Part shown: positions 8,361-15,667 of the stretch, piece by piece
Layout: every line of letters begins with the position of its first letter
Numbering within the stretch: the first letter of the stretch is position 1
Source: JBLMZW01 sp050259035
GTDB lineage: Bacteria > Bacillota > Syntrophomonadia > Syntrophomonadales > DTU052
Length of the DNA: 19,894 nt
NCBI GenBank assembly: GCA_050259035.1
Contig: JBLMZW010000133.1
Span: forward strand, 1-19,894
Reading direction: 5' to 3'
Notes under the pieces: model-generated
Database searches by the model: none
What the model was told of the DNA's origin: nothing
The model's input: the letters and a program-made list of their open reading frames with translations, nothing else
Made by a program: the position numbers and the translations under genes

Positions 8361-8470
8361 GAAAACATATATAGTTATGAGGTTAGTCGGCTAAGCATGG
8401 GCCGTATGTTTTCAGCATCTTTACTCAGGTTACAATAAAATAAAACTCGGCGGTAAAGCCGACGGACATC
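8361..8470. other. Gene-free stretch with nested inverted repeats
   Basis: The 301 bases between spoIVA and the next gene hold no credible ORF. Right after the terminator, GAAAACATA (8361-8369) is perfectly complementary to TATGTTTTC (8405-8413), enclosing a small TTAG/CTAA hairpin (8383-8394). A second hairpin, TCGGC-GGTAAA-GCCGA, lies at 8447-8462. I compared these by eye with the common riboswitch classes (cyclic di-GMP, SAM, fluoride, T-box) and recognised none. The stretch may be a leader of the next gene, a small RNA or a degenerate repeat. From about 8470 to 8570 the sequence is AT-rich with nothing identifiable. Confidence 0.35.
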
Positions 8471-8617
8471 TAACTTCGGTATTGCTTGAATATAAAGGAA
8501 TTACAAAGTCTAAAATAGAATTTAATTTACTACAAATTAAATGTTTAGTAATAATGCTACCTGGTACAAACGGTCATACTAGAATATGGTGAAAAAGATT
8601 GTACGGAGGTATCAAAG

Positions 8618-8971
8618 ATGAAAAGGCTTCTATTCTTACGGGGGAAAGAACCGAATTTTGAGAGAGCCATCAACGATATGATCTTTGATGAACAATACAA
8701 GATTATAGATATTACAATGCTGGAATGGGACAAAATGCAGAGACAATACATAATTGGTCTTGCCATTGAAGAACAGGAGAAGTTCTTTCGTCAAAATGTT
8801 TTGGTACTAGAAAACAAGGTTTTGGATAATATAACCAAGGATCTGGATGATTTCTCCGATGTTATGTGTAAGGCTAAAAATGTGCCCTATAATATAACAC
8901 TTATAAAAACATTCCAAATTAGATCACCACGTGGTGATAAATACTATGCCTATATTGTTTATGAAGACTGA
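8618..8971 (+). CDS. Small protein of unknown function (117 aa), possibly sporulation-expressed
   Basis: I do not recognise this gene with confidence. It encodes 117 residues, acidic overall, no signal peptide or membrane segment. The N-terminal half (MKRLLFLRGK...FERAINDMI...KIIDI) and a C-terminal YYAYIVYED ending faintly resemble small alpha/beta proteins such as Cse60, a B. subtilis sporulation protein, but the match is too weak to name. Translation evidence is good: ACGGAGGT lies about 6-7 bases before the ATG. CATACTA at 8575-8581 fits the -10 sequence of forespore sigma-F/sigma-G promoters, with no convincing -35. It lies between spoIVA and a DUF1232 gene. Confidence 0.65.
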   Translation: MKRLLFLRGKEPNFERAINDMIFDEQYKIIDITMLEWDKMQRQYIIGLAIEEQEKFFRQNVLVLENKVLDNITKDLDDFSDVMCKAKNVPYNITLIKTFQIRSPRGDKYYAYIVYED

Positions 8972-9024
8972 ATATCTTGATGGTCAGAACATAGATCATT
9001 TTAAAAAGGAAACGAGGACAAGGG

Positions 9025-9453
9025 ATGTATAACGGAATGCATTCCAGCGAGAATGGCACATGGATAAAGCAGGTGCTTGGGTTAATCCCCAATTTCCTTC
9101 GTATGTTATACGGTTTATTGCTCGACCGCCGGGTAAGTCTTACCGAGAAACTTTTGCTTTTCGGGACTATCACTTATGTCATTTCTCCGTTAGATTTTTT
9201 ACCGGATTTTATTCCGTTTGCAGGGCAGGTAGATGATATGCTTCTGGTCAGTCTGGTGACGCTAAGATTCATTCACAAAGCGGGGTACAAAGCTGTTACG
9301 GAACACTGGTCAGGCGACAAGGACATAAAGGGAATAGTGAGTAAGTTTATTAGACTGGCAGAGTTTGTTTTGCCACACCCAGTTTACAACTGGATAGTTC
9401 TAGGCTCGAGGTTTAAGGGAAGAACAATTGATATCGAATACGAGGTCAAATAG
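9025..9453 (+). CDS. DUF1232 (YkvA-like) membrane protein
   Basis: This 142-residue protein contains a DUF1232 domain, recognisable from YVISPLDFLPDFIPFAGQVDD (residues 51-71), here with hydrophobic segments on either side (about 17-33 and 43-83). DUF1232 proteins are small membrane-associated proteins of unknown function. The first ATG (9025) has GAGGA about 9 bases upstream; an in-frame ATG at 9037 is possible but has no better site. It starts 53 bases after the preceding gene and may share its transcript. Nothing in its surroundings suggests a substrate. Confidence 0.8.
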   Translation: MYNGMHSSENGTWIKQVLGLIPNFLRMLYGLLLDRRVSLTEKLLLFGTITYVISPLDFLPDFIPFAGQVDDMLLVSLVTLRFIHKAGYKAVTEHWSGDKDIKGIVSKFIRLAEFVLPHPVYNWIVLGSRFKGRTIDIEYEVK

Positions 9454-9525
9454 TTAGGATTCTGACAGGTTGCTTCATAAATGACATTCCTTAAACAGAA
9501 CTCCTTCCGATTCAACATTTCTATG

Positions 9526-9570
9526 TTGCTTCCCCAGGTGGGTTTTATGTTATAATGTCCACTATGTGGA
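9526..9570 (+). promoter_or_regulatory. Extended -10 promoter and overlapping palindrome upstream of the ACT-hom-thrC-lysC operon
   Basis: TATAAT at 9551-9556 is preceded by TGT, giving the extended -10 form TGTTATAAT. A weak -35 (TTGCTT, 9526-9531) lies at a long 19-base spacing. The perfect inverted repeat TCCAC-TAT-GTGGA occupies 9558-9570, where the transcription start should be (about 9563). A palindrome here is well placed for repressor binding, and the first gene of the operon encodes an HTH-ACT protein. The leader is about 45 bases, too short for a lysine riboswitch or T-box. Confidence 0.6.
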
Positions 9571-9606
9571 GAAAAATTTCCGCCTCATATGGACAGGGGG
9601 ATGGAT

Positions 9607-10047
9607 ATGCGCCAGGAAAAGAAATTCTACCTGGTCAGTGAGGACATTTTGCCGGAGGCGATACTAAGAACTGCTCTGGCTAAGGAATTACTGGCCCAGG
9701 GTACGGTTAATGTTGAGGACGCTGTAAGGGAAGCTGGACTGGCCAGAAGTACTTTCTACAAATACCGGGAAGGAATATTTCCTTTCTTTGATGCTGAAAA
9801 TACCAAAATTATCACCCTTTCATTCGCGCTTCGCCATCAGCCAGGTGTGCTTTCTAAAGTCTTAAACTATGTTGCATCTCAAAAAGGAAATATTCTAACC
9901 ATTAATCAGGGACTGCCCCTCCAGGGTACAGCGAATGTTACTCTGGCTGTGGATGTTGAAGAAATGTTGATAAGCGTGGAAGACCTGGTATTGAATGTGT
10001 CCAATTTTGAAGGGGTACTAAAGTCCGAGTTGATCGGTAGAAGCTAG
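9607..10047 (+). CDS. UPF0735/PheB-type ACT-domain protein, probable threonine-pathway regulator
   Basis: This protein belongs to the UPF0735 family of ACT-domain proteins (PheB in B. subtilis). As I recall, the B. subtilis member was renamed ThrR after it was shown to repress the hom-thrC-thrB operon. The conserved KKFYLVSEDILPEA opening is followed by an HTH-like segment at about residues 34-56 (VEDAVREAGLARSTFYKYR) and an ACT amino-acid-binding domain at 68-142. I chose ATG 9607 (146 residues) because AGGGGG lies six bases upstream and family members begin near there; in-frame ATGs at 9589 and 9601 would have poor spacing. It is first in an operon with hom 11 bases downstream, which supports a regulatory role in threonine synthesis. 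Confidence 0.85.
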   Translation: MRQEKKFYLVSEDILPEAILRTALAKELLAQGTVNVEDAVREAGLARSTFYKYREGIFPFFDAENTKIITLSFALRHQPGVLSKVLNYVASQKGNILTINQGLPLQGTANVTLAVDVEEMLISVEDLVLNVSNFEGVLKSELIGRS

Positions 10048-10058
10048 GAGGATGTTAA

Positions 10059-11351
10059 ATGATTAACATTGCGGTAATCGGTTGCGGAACTGTCGGGAGC
10101 GGTGTGGTTAAGCTTTTAGACTTAAACCGGGAGAATATTGCTACCAGGTTAGGACAAGAGATTAGGATAAAAAAGATCCTGGAGAAGGATAGACATAAGG
10201 TCATAGAATTAGGAGTCCCCGACAGTTATGTTGCTAACAGCATCGAGGAGGTAGTCGAGGACGAAGAAATTAGCATTGTTGTGGAATTAATCGGCGGAAT
10301 CGAACCCGCGCGATCATACATCCTGGAAGCCATGAAACATGGTAAAAATGTGGTTACCGCCAATAAGGATCTTATAGCCATCGCGGGAAAAGACCTATTC
10401 GAGAGTGCCGCAGAACACCGGGTAGATTTTAGTTTTGAGGCCAGTGTAGGTGGGGGTATTCCTATTGTATTTCCACTAAAACAATCTCTGGCGGGAAACA
10501 AAATACAAGAGGTCATTGGCATTGTTAATGGTACAACTAATTATATATTGACTAAGATGTCTGAGGAAGACCGAGCTTTTCAGGAAGTTTTGGAGGAAGC
10601 TCAAAAACTTGGTTATGCTGAAGCAGACCCATCTTCTGACGTTGATGGCTATGATGCAGCTCGTAAAATTGCCATTTTAGCCTCTATTGCTTTTAATAGC
10701 CGCGTTACTTTTGACGATGTTTATGTTGAAGGGATAGGGCGTATAAGTCCATTGGATATTAAATACGGAAAAGAACTGGGTTATGTTATTAAGCTGCTGG
10801 CTATAGCGAAAGAAGAAGATGGCAGGATACAGGTGAGGGTTCATCCAGCTTTTCTGCCGAAAAGACATCCTTTGGCCGTAGTTAGCGGAGTGTATAATGC
10901 TGTATTTGTTCGTGGCGACGCAGTAGGAGATATAATGCTGTATGGTCATGGAGCAGGCCAAATGCCCACTGCAAGCGCGGTGGTAGGAGATATAATGGAA
11001 ACTGCGCGTAACATTATAGGTCGGAGTACCGGTAGGGTTACCTGCACCTGCTATAATAATAAAGAGATTATTCCGATTGATGGCTTAAAAAACCAGTATT
11101 ATGTACGGCTACTGGTAAAAGACCGACCGGGCGTCTTAGCGGCAATAGCCGGGGTGTTTGGCAATCACAACGTCAGTCTGGCAACGGTCTTACAGAAAGA
11201 TCGAAACAACGAATCGGCCCAGTTGGTTTTGATAACTCATAGGGTGGAAGAAGCTAATTTAAGAGATTCACTGGCGGTTTTAGGCGGAATGAGCATAGTT
11301 GAATCGATAGACAACATAATAAGAGTCGAAGGAGTGGAACGTGATGAGTAA
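10059..11351 (+). CDS. hom: Homoserine dehydrogenase (ACT-regulated)
   Basis: The enzyme reduces aspartate-4-semialdehyde to homoserine, the branch point toward threonine and methionine. The Rossmann motif GCGTVGSG is at 8-15, TANKDL at 100-105, the substrate-domain signature GIVNGTTNYIL at 154-164 and LGYAEADPSSDVDGYDAARK at 184-203, with the expected catalytic lysine K203. An ACT domain at about 346-425 (VKDRPGVLAAIAGVF) implies feedback control, probably by threonine. The length of 430 is typical of Firmicute Hom. GGAGG is well placed before the ATG. The 3' end overlaps thrC by several bases, indicating translational coupling. Confidence 0.97.
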   Translation: MINIAVIGCGTVGSGVVKLLDLNRENIATRLGQEIRIKKILEKDRHKVIELGVPDSYVANSIEEVVEDEEISIVVELIGGIEPARSYILEAMKHGKNVVTANKDLIAIAGKDLFESAAEHRVDFSFEASVGGGIPIVFPLKQSLAGNKIQEVIGIVNGTTNYILTKMSEEDRAFQEVLEEAQKLGYAEADPSSDVDGYDAARKIAILASIAFNSRVTFDDVYVEGIGRISPLDIKYGKELGYVIKLLAIAKEEDGRIQVRVHPAFLPKRHPLAVVSGVYNAVFVRGDAVGDIMLYGHGAGQMPTASAVVGDIMETARNIIGRSTGRVTCTCYNNKEIIPIDGLKNQYYVRLLVKDRPGVLAAIAGVFGNHNVSLATVLQKDRNNESAQLVLITHRVEEANLRDSLAVLGGMSIVESIDNIIRVEGVERDE

Positions 11352-12405
11352 ACCAGGTTGGAACGGAATTATTGAGCAATACCGCGAGCATCTCCCGGTT
11401 AATGATAATACACCGGTTGTTTCATTGCAGGAAGGTAATACTCCATTAATTCCAGCGAAAAGAATCTCTCAAAGAATCGGAGCTCAAGTATTCTTAAAGT
11501 TTGAGGGTGCCAATCCGACCGGGTCTTTTAAGGACCGGGGAATGGCTATGGCAATGTCTAAAGCTATGGAGAGTAAGGCTGAAGTTGTTATGTGTGCTTC
11601 TACAGGAAATACCTCGGCTTCAGCTGCGGCATATGCTGCCAGGTGTGGAATTAGGTGCGTTGTACTGATTCCCGAGGGAAAAATAGCCCTGGGTAAGCTT
11701 GCCCAGGCATTGATCTACGGGGCTCAAGTACTGGCGGTTGATGGCAACTTCGATCAGGCTCTTAACATTGTAAGAGAGATTACCAGCAAGCACCCGGTAA
11801 CTTTAGTCAATTCCATTAATCCTTTCCGGATAGAGGGGCAAAAGACAGCTGCTTTTGAGGTATGTGACCGCCTTGGGACTGCTCCTGATTATCTGGCCAT
11901 ACCCGTAGGGAATGCGGGAAATATCACGGCTTATTGGAAGGGATTCAAAGAGTATCATGAGAAAGGGATAGTGGGAAATACTCCAAAAATGATTGGTTTT
12001 CAGGCGGAAGGAGCGAACCCCATTGTAAGAGGAGAAATAGTTCCTCATCCGGAAACCGTTGCAACTGCTATCCGTATAGGTAACCCTGCTAGCTGGAAAC
12101 AGGCTGAGGCAGCAGCTAGGGAGTCAGGCGGATTCATTACTGATGTTACTGACGAGGAGATTTTAACCGCTTATCAGATGGTGGCCGGCGAGGAAGGGGT
12201 ATTTATTGAGCCTGCTTCAGCCGCTAGTATTGCTGGCGTATTGAAAAAGGCCAAACAGGGATTATTCAAAACGGATGATAAGATTGTCTGTGTGTTGACT
12301 GGCCACGGGTTAAAAGATCCGGATAATGCGGTAAAAACAGCGGCTATTTCGCCAACGGTGGTACCAGCTGATGAAAACGCGGTACTTAAAGCGATTTTCG
12401 GCTAA
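11344..12405 (+). CDS. thrC: Threonine synthase
   Basis: This PLP enzyme converts O-phosphohomoserine to threonine. The PLP lysine is K63 in GSFKDRG (60-66), and ASTGNTSASAAAYAARCG follows at about 83-100, typical of the short Firmicute class (about 350 residues). AAGGAG at 11329-11334 is 9 bases before ATG 11344 and 6 before an in-frame GTG at 11341; I prefer the ATG, giving 353 residues. It overlaps the end of hom. In B. subtilis the next gene would be thrB, but here a 92-base spacer is followed by an aspartokinase gene. Confidence 0.97.
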   Translation: MSKPGWNGIIEQYREHLPVNDNTPVVSLQEGNTPLIPAKRISQRIGAQVFLKFEGANPTGSFKDRGMAMAMSKAMESKAEVVMCASTGNTSASAAAYAARCGIRCVVLIPEGKIALGKLAQALIYGAQVLAVDGNFDQALNIVREITSKHPVTLVNSINPFRIEGQKTAAFEVCDRLGTAPDYLAIPVGNAGNITAYWKGFKEYHEKGIVGNTPKMIGFQAEGANPIVRGEIVPHPETVATAIRIGNPASWKQAEAAARESGGFITDVTDEEILTAYQMVAGEEGVFIEPASAASIAGVLKKAKQGLFKTDDKIVCVLTGHGLKDPDNAVKTAAISPTVVPADENAVLKAIFG

Positions 12406-12497
12406 TATTTATAAATATAAATAAGGAAGATGTTAGATTTTTAAAAAAGCAAAACCAAGAATCGAAGGCAACAGGTCTTAAGGAGTGAATGAATTAG

Positions 12498-13730
12498 ATG
12501 GGGCTGGTAGTACAGAAATTTGGAGGAAGCTCGGTAGCGAGTATTGATAAGATTAAGAATGTAGCCAGGAGAGTCCTGGCGGAAAAAGCAAAAGGAAATC
12601 AAGTTGTGGTGGCTGTTTCCGCCATGGGAGACATTACGGATGATTTAATTGCGCTGGCCCGTGAGACTGGAGAAATTCAGGATTATCGTGAATTGGATAT
12701 GCTTCTTGCTACCGGAGAACAGCAATCCGCGGCTTTACTGGCTATGACAATCCGAAATATGGGATGCGAATCTTTATCCATGACCGGTTGGCAGGCTGGC
12801 ATTACTACAGATAATGTTCATGGTAAAGCAAAAATATCTGGAATTAACCCGGAGAGAATCAAAAGCGAGCTGGAAAAGAACCGGGTAGTTGTGGTTGCTG
12901 GTTTTCAAGGTGTTACTAGCGAAGGTGAGATTACGACTCTGGGACGCGGAGGTTCTGATACAACTGCAGTAGCCCTCGCTGCTTCACTGGGGGCTGATAT
13001 CTGTGATATCTATACCGATGTAGCCGGAGTATATACAGCTGATCCACGCATAGTTAAAGATGCCAGAAAGCTTGACTATATTTCGTATGATGAGATGTTG
13101 GAATTGGCAAGCCTTGGAGCAGTTGTCCTTCAGCCACGTGCTGTGGAATTTGCTATGCTGTACGGGGTAGTTATTCAGGTGCGGTCCAGTTTCAGTGATG
13201 AACCAGGAACCATGGTAATGGAGGTTGATAAATTGGAAAAAGAAAGAATAATTAGTGGGGTTGCGCATGATTTAAATGTAGCCAAGGTCGCTTTATTTGA
13301 CGTTCCCGACCGACCAGGGATAGCAAAAATAATTTTTAAAGATTTGGCTCAGGCAAATATTAACGTTGACATGATTGTACAGGCCGCTATGCGCGATGGC
13401 CGCAATGATATTGCTTTTACCATTGCCAAAGATGATCTTCCCCGGGCTCTTTCAGTGGTGGAAACAGTAAAAGACAAGATCGGCGCCTATGGTATGGCCT
13501 TTGGTGAAGATGTAGCCAAAATTTCCATTGTGGGAGCCGGAATGAAGAGCAATCCCGGCGTAGCAGCAGCCATGTTTGAAGTGTTGGCCGAAGAGGGAGT
13601 TAATATCCAGATGATAAGTACTTCAGAAATTAAGGTATCATGCATTATCGAAGCTGAAATGATTGAAAAGGCAGTTAAAGCGGTTCATAAAGGATTTAAT
13701 TTGGATAAAAACGATGATCAGGCAGGATAG
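12498..13730 (+). CDS. lysC: Aspartate kinase (monofunctional, two ACT domains)
   Basis: The enzyme phosphorylates aspartate in the first committed step to lysine, threonine and methionine. The kinase domain begins with QKFGGSSVA (6-14) and contains TTLGRGGSDTTAVALAASLGAD. Two ACT domains follow from about residue 263 (VPDRPGIAKIIFKDLAQANINVDMIVQ) and 342 (GAGMKSNPGVAAAMFEVLAEEGVNIQMIS). At 410 residues it resembles B. subtilis LysC, where the same gene also yields a shorter beta subunit from an internal start. Here Met239/Met241 with AGGA (13205-13208) upstream falls at the matching place. AGGAG is 12 bases before the ATG, longer than ideal. The symbol lysC follows overall similarity; a dapG- or thrD-type label is also possible. 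Confidence 0.94.
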   Translation: MGLVVQKFGGSSVASIDKIKNVARRVLAEKAKGNQVVVAVSAMGDITDDLIALARETGEIQDYRELDMLLATGEQQSAALLAMTIRNMGCESLSMTGWQAGITTDNVHGKAKISGINPERIKSELEKNRVVVVAGFQGVTSEGEITTLGRGGSDTTAVALAASLGADICDIYTDVAGVYTADPRIVKDARKLDYISYDEMLELASLGAVVLQPRAVEFAMLYGVVIQVRSSFSDEPGTMVMEVDKLEKERIISGVAHDLNVAKVALFDVPDRPGIAKIIFKDLAQANINVDMIVQAAMRDGRNDIAFTIAKDDLPRALSVVETVKDKIGAYGMAFGEDVAKISIVGAGMKSNPGVAAAMFEVLAEEGVNIQMISTSEIKVSCIIEAEMIEKAVKAVHKGFNLDKNDDQAG

Positions 13731-13767
13731 TTTGATAAAATGTTAATTAACGCCAGATAAGGAGGGG

Positions 13768-14352
13768 ATGGTGATTTCCCAGAATGAAACTCTGAATTCG
13801 GAAGATATAATACAGGCATTAGTTGCCAGCATCCGGCGGTACACTGGATCCATAGAATTGGATGCATCAGGTCTTACTGAAGTAATTGATGAACTGATGG
13901 AACGGTGGGGGGGAACCATCGAGTTCAATCAAATTTTACACAGCAAAATGCTGGTGGCCCGTGTATTATACGAAAATGGTTATGACGAAAAAAAGAAAAT
14001 ACACCGGGTAAGTTACCGCAATTGCTTCAATCTTTTATTGAGCCGAGAAGAAAAAGAGTCAACTCTAGCTCGTTGGTTCTATATGTTCGGAGAGGGCGCG
14101 GATTGGGAAGAACACCTATATCCGCTTATTGAAGAAGCTCTATCCCTTCCCCGGTGCCCGCAAAAATTCCGTGATGATAACCTGACTCCCCTGGAAAAAA
14201 AGATGTTAGATTCGGCTTTTTGCGAATACTACACGAAGTTAAGCGAGATAATCGATGAATTGATGGAAAAATATAAACCCTTGTACGAATCAACGGTACG
14301 TTATTGGATAAAACAAGGGAGCTATGGTGTATCGAAAGCTGACCATTCTTAA
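13768..14352 (+). CDS. Unrecognised 194-residue protein downstream of aspartokinase
   Basis: I do not recognise this protein. It is soluble, highly charged and predicted mostly helical, with no signal peptide or membrane segment. Two similar short helices, VIDELMERWGG (about 44-54) and IIDELMEKYKP (about 155-165), may be an internal repeat. One motif, ARWFYMFGEGADWEEHLYPLIEEAL, stands out for its aromatic content. AAGGAGG (13759-13765) lies two bases before ATG 13768 and five before in-frame GTG 13771, so the GTG (193 residues) may be the true start. It follows aspartokinase after 37 bases and is probably the end of the amino-acid operon, but nothing shows an enzymatic role there. Confidence 0.7.
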   Translation: MVISQNETLNSEDIIQALVASIRRYTGSIELDASGLTEVIDELMERWGGTIEFNQILHSKMLVARVLYENGYDEKKKIHRVSYRNCFNLLLSREEKESTLARWFYMFGEGADWEEHLYPLIEEALSLPRCPQKFRDDNLTPLEKKMLDSAFCEYYTKLSEIIDELMEKYKPLYESTVRYWIKQGSYGVSKADHS

Positions 14353-14399
14353 TTTCATGGGATTCTGATATGAAACAAATAGAAAAGGGATTGATGAAA

Positions 14400-14831
14400 A
14401 TGGGGAAGTTTCTAGAGAACAAAAAGAAAATACAAGCTGTCATACTGCTGGTGGCATTCGCTGTACTTATGACTTCGATAGGATGTCTAGGCAAGGAGAA
14501 ACAAAAGCCTGTAACAAATAAAGAAACAAAACCTCAGGGTTCATATACCAGGTCAGATGGGAGAAAATACACTGGTGAGATGGAATACGGCATGGCTAAT
14601 GGATATGGAACAATGACAACCCCCGACGGGCGCGTATATGAAGGGGAATGGAAAGATGACAGGCGCGAAGGAAAGGGTACAATGACCTGGCCTGATGGGA
14701 GAAAATACATAGGAGAATGGCAGAACGACCAACGAAGCGGTAAAGGAATACTATATTCCAAGGATGGCAATGTCCTCAAGAACGGGACTTGGAAAGAAGG
14801 AGAGTTTGTCGGCCCGGGAACCAGTAATTAA
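14400..14831 (+). CDS. MORN-repeat lipoprotein
   Basis: This small exported protein has a basic N-terminus (about 1-10), a hydrophobic stretch (11-27) and a cysteine at 29 in TSIGC, a plausible though not ideal lipobox. After a short lysine/proline linker, three clear MORN repeats and one partial repeat follow: YTGEMEYGMANGYGTM, YEGEWKDDRREGKGTM, YIGEWQNDQRSGKGIL and NGTWKEGEF. MORN repeats form beta-hairpin arrays that bind lipid or protein. The start is uncertain: ATG 14400 has AAGGGA nine bases upstream, while in-frame ATGs at 14370 and 14394 give longer versions. It is probably attached to the outer face of the cytoplasmic membrane. Its function is unknown. Confidence 0.8.
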   Translation: MGKFLENKKKIQAVILLVAFAVLMTSIGCLGKEKQKPVTNKETKPQGSYTRSDGRKYTGEMEYGMANGYGTMTTPDGRVYEGEWKDDRREGKGTMTWPDGRKYIGEWQNDQRSGKGILYSKDGNVLKNGTWKEGEFVGPGTSN

Positions 14832-14914
14832 ATGGGATCACAAGGCCTCCTGCATATCAATGGCATACCACAAGCCTATTCAACGGAATCGTTGCTCTGT
14901 TACAGGTGACAGTA

Positions 14915-15553
14915 ATGTTAAGTACCTTTGAAAAGCTAACAAAGAAAAAACAAGAATTAATTCTTGACGCAGCTGCTAGTATCTTTGCTGAAGAAGGTTA
15001 TCATGGTGCCAATATCGCAACTATTTGCCAGAAGGCGGATATTTCAAATGGCGCCCTTTACAAATATTTTCTTAATAAAGAAACATTGTTCCTTTCGGTT
15101 CTGGATCGCGGGGTAGACTTAATGATTCGCGAGTTCTACCAAGAATATACTGCCGACACTCCGTCCGTTCATGAAGCCATCCACAACCTGGTTAAGGGTC
15201 TGGAAACATTCACAGAAAAATACCGACCGTATGTATGTCTTTATGCCAATTTTAGTGCCAGTACCATGAATCGATTTGCCCCTAGGGTATCCGAGAGGGT
15301 GGAACGTGAAGCAAGAGACTTCTTTGTTGGTCTAGTGGAAAAGGGAAAACAACAAGGTGAAATTGAAATGAGTGTTAGAAGTGAAACCGTGGCATATTTT
15401 ATAGATAGCTATATTACTTTATACACCTATTCCCTGGTTTCAGAGTATCATCAAGCCAGGTTTAATTCATTCTTTAGAACATTAAAAAAGCAACTCACAA
15501 AACAACAGAAAGTCGCAATAGTAATGGAATCAATTGAACTAATCATAAAATAA
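14915..15553 (+). CDS. TetR/AcrR-family transcriptional regulator
   Basis: This is a helix-turn-helix repressor with an N-terminal TetR domain: LILDAAASIFAEEGYHGANIATICQKADISNGALYKYFLNKE, in which residues about 30-50 form the HTH. The C-terminal ligand-binding part (60-212) is helical and not assignable to a known ligand class. AGGTGA (14904-14909) sits five bases before ATG 14915, which I prefer to the in-frame GTG at 14906. It is 114 bases upstream of a class III aminotransferase gene in the same direction, a plausible target along with its own promoter. Confidence 0.9.
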   Translation: MLSTFEKLTKKKQELILDAAASIFAEEGYHGANIATICQKADISNGALYKYFLNKETLFLSVLDRGVDLMIREFYQEYTADTPSVHEAIHNLVKGLETFTEKYRPYVCLYANFSASTMNRFAPRVSERVEREARDFFVGLVEKGKQQGEIEMSVRSETVAYFIDSYITLYTYSLVSEYHQARFNSFFRTLKKQLTKQQKVAIVMESIELIIK

Positions 15554-15568
15554 AATTTTACTTTAATA

Positions 15569-15611
15569 GAGAGCAAACAATCACTCTCCATTGATTTACT
15601 TCTTAGAGAAG
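15569..15611. promoter_or_regulatory. Inverted repeats between the TetR gene and the aminotransferase gene
   Basis: GAGAG (15569-15573) and CTCTC (15584-15588) are spaced by ten bases, and CTTCT-TAG-AGAAG lies at 15599-15611. Either could be a binding site for the adjacent TetR regulator. No convincing sigma-A promoter is visible in this spacer, so transcription may also run through from the TetR gene. Confidence 0.3.
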
Positions 15612-15667
15612 GGGGTGACAAGCAAAGAACTGTATCAAGTTGTTTAGAACGTTGAGGGGGGAGTAAC

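Noticed and set aside
8447..8470. Possible riboswitch-like GGTAAAGCCGACGG sequence
   Set aside because: It superficially recalls parts of cyclic di-GMP or cobalamin elements, but the conserved cores (for example ACGCAAAGCC or GCCACTG) are absent, so only a hairpin is claimed.
12406..12497. Lysine riboswitch or T-box before aspartokinase
   Set aside because: The spacer is only 92 bases and AT-rich, without a T-box motif, lysine-element core or terminator hairpin.
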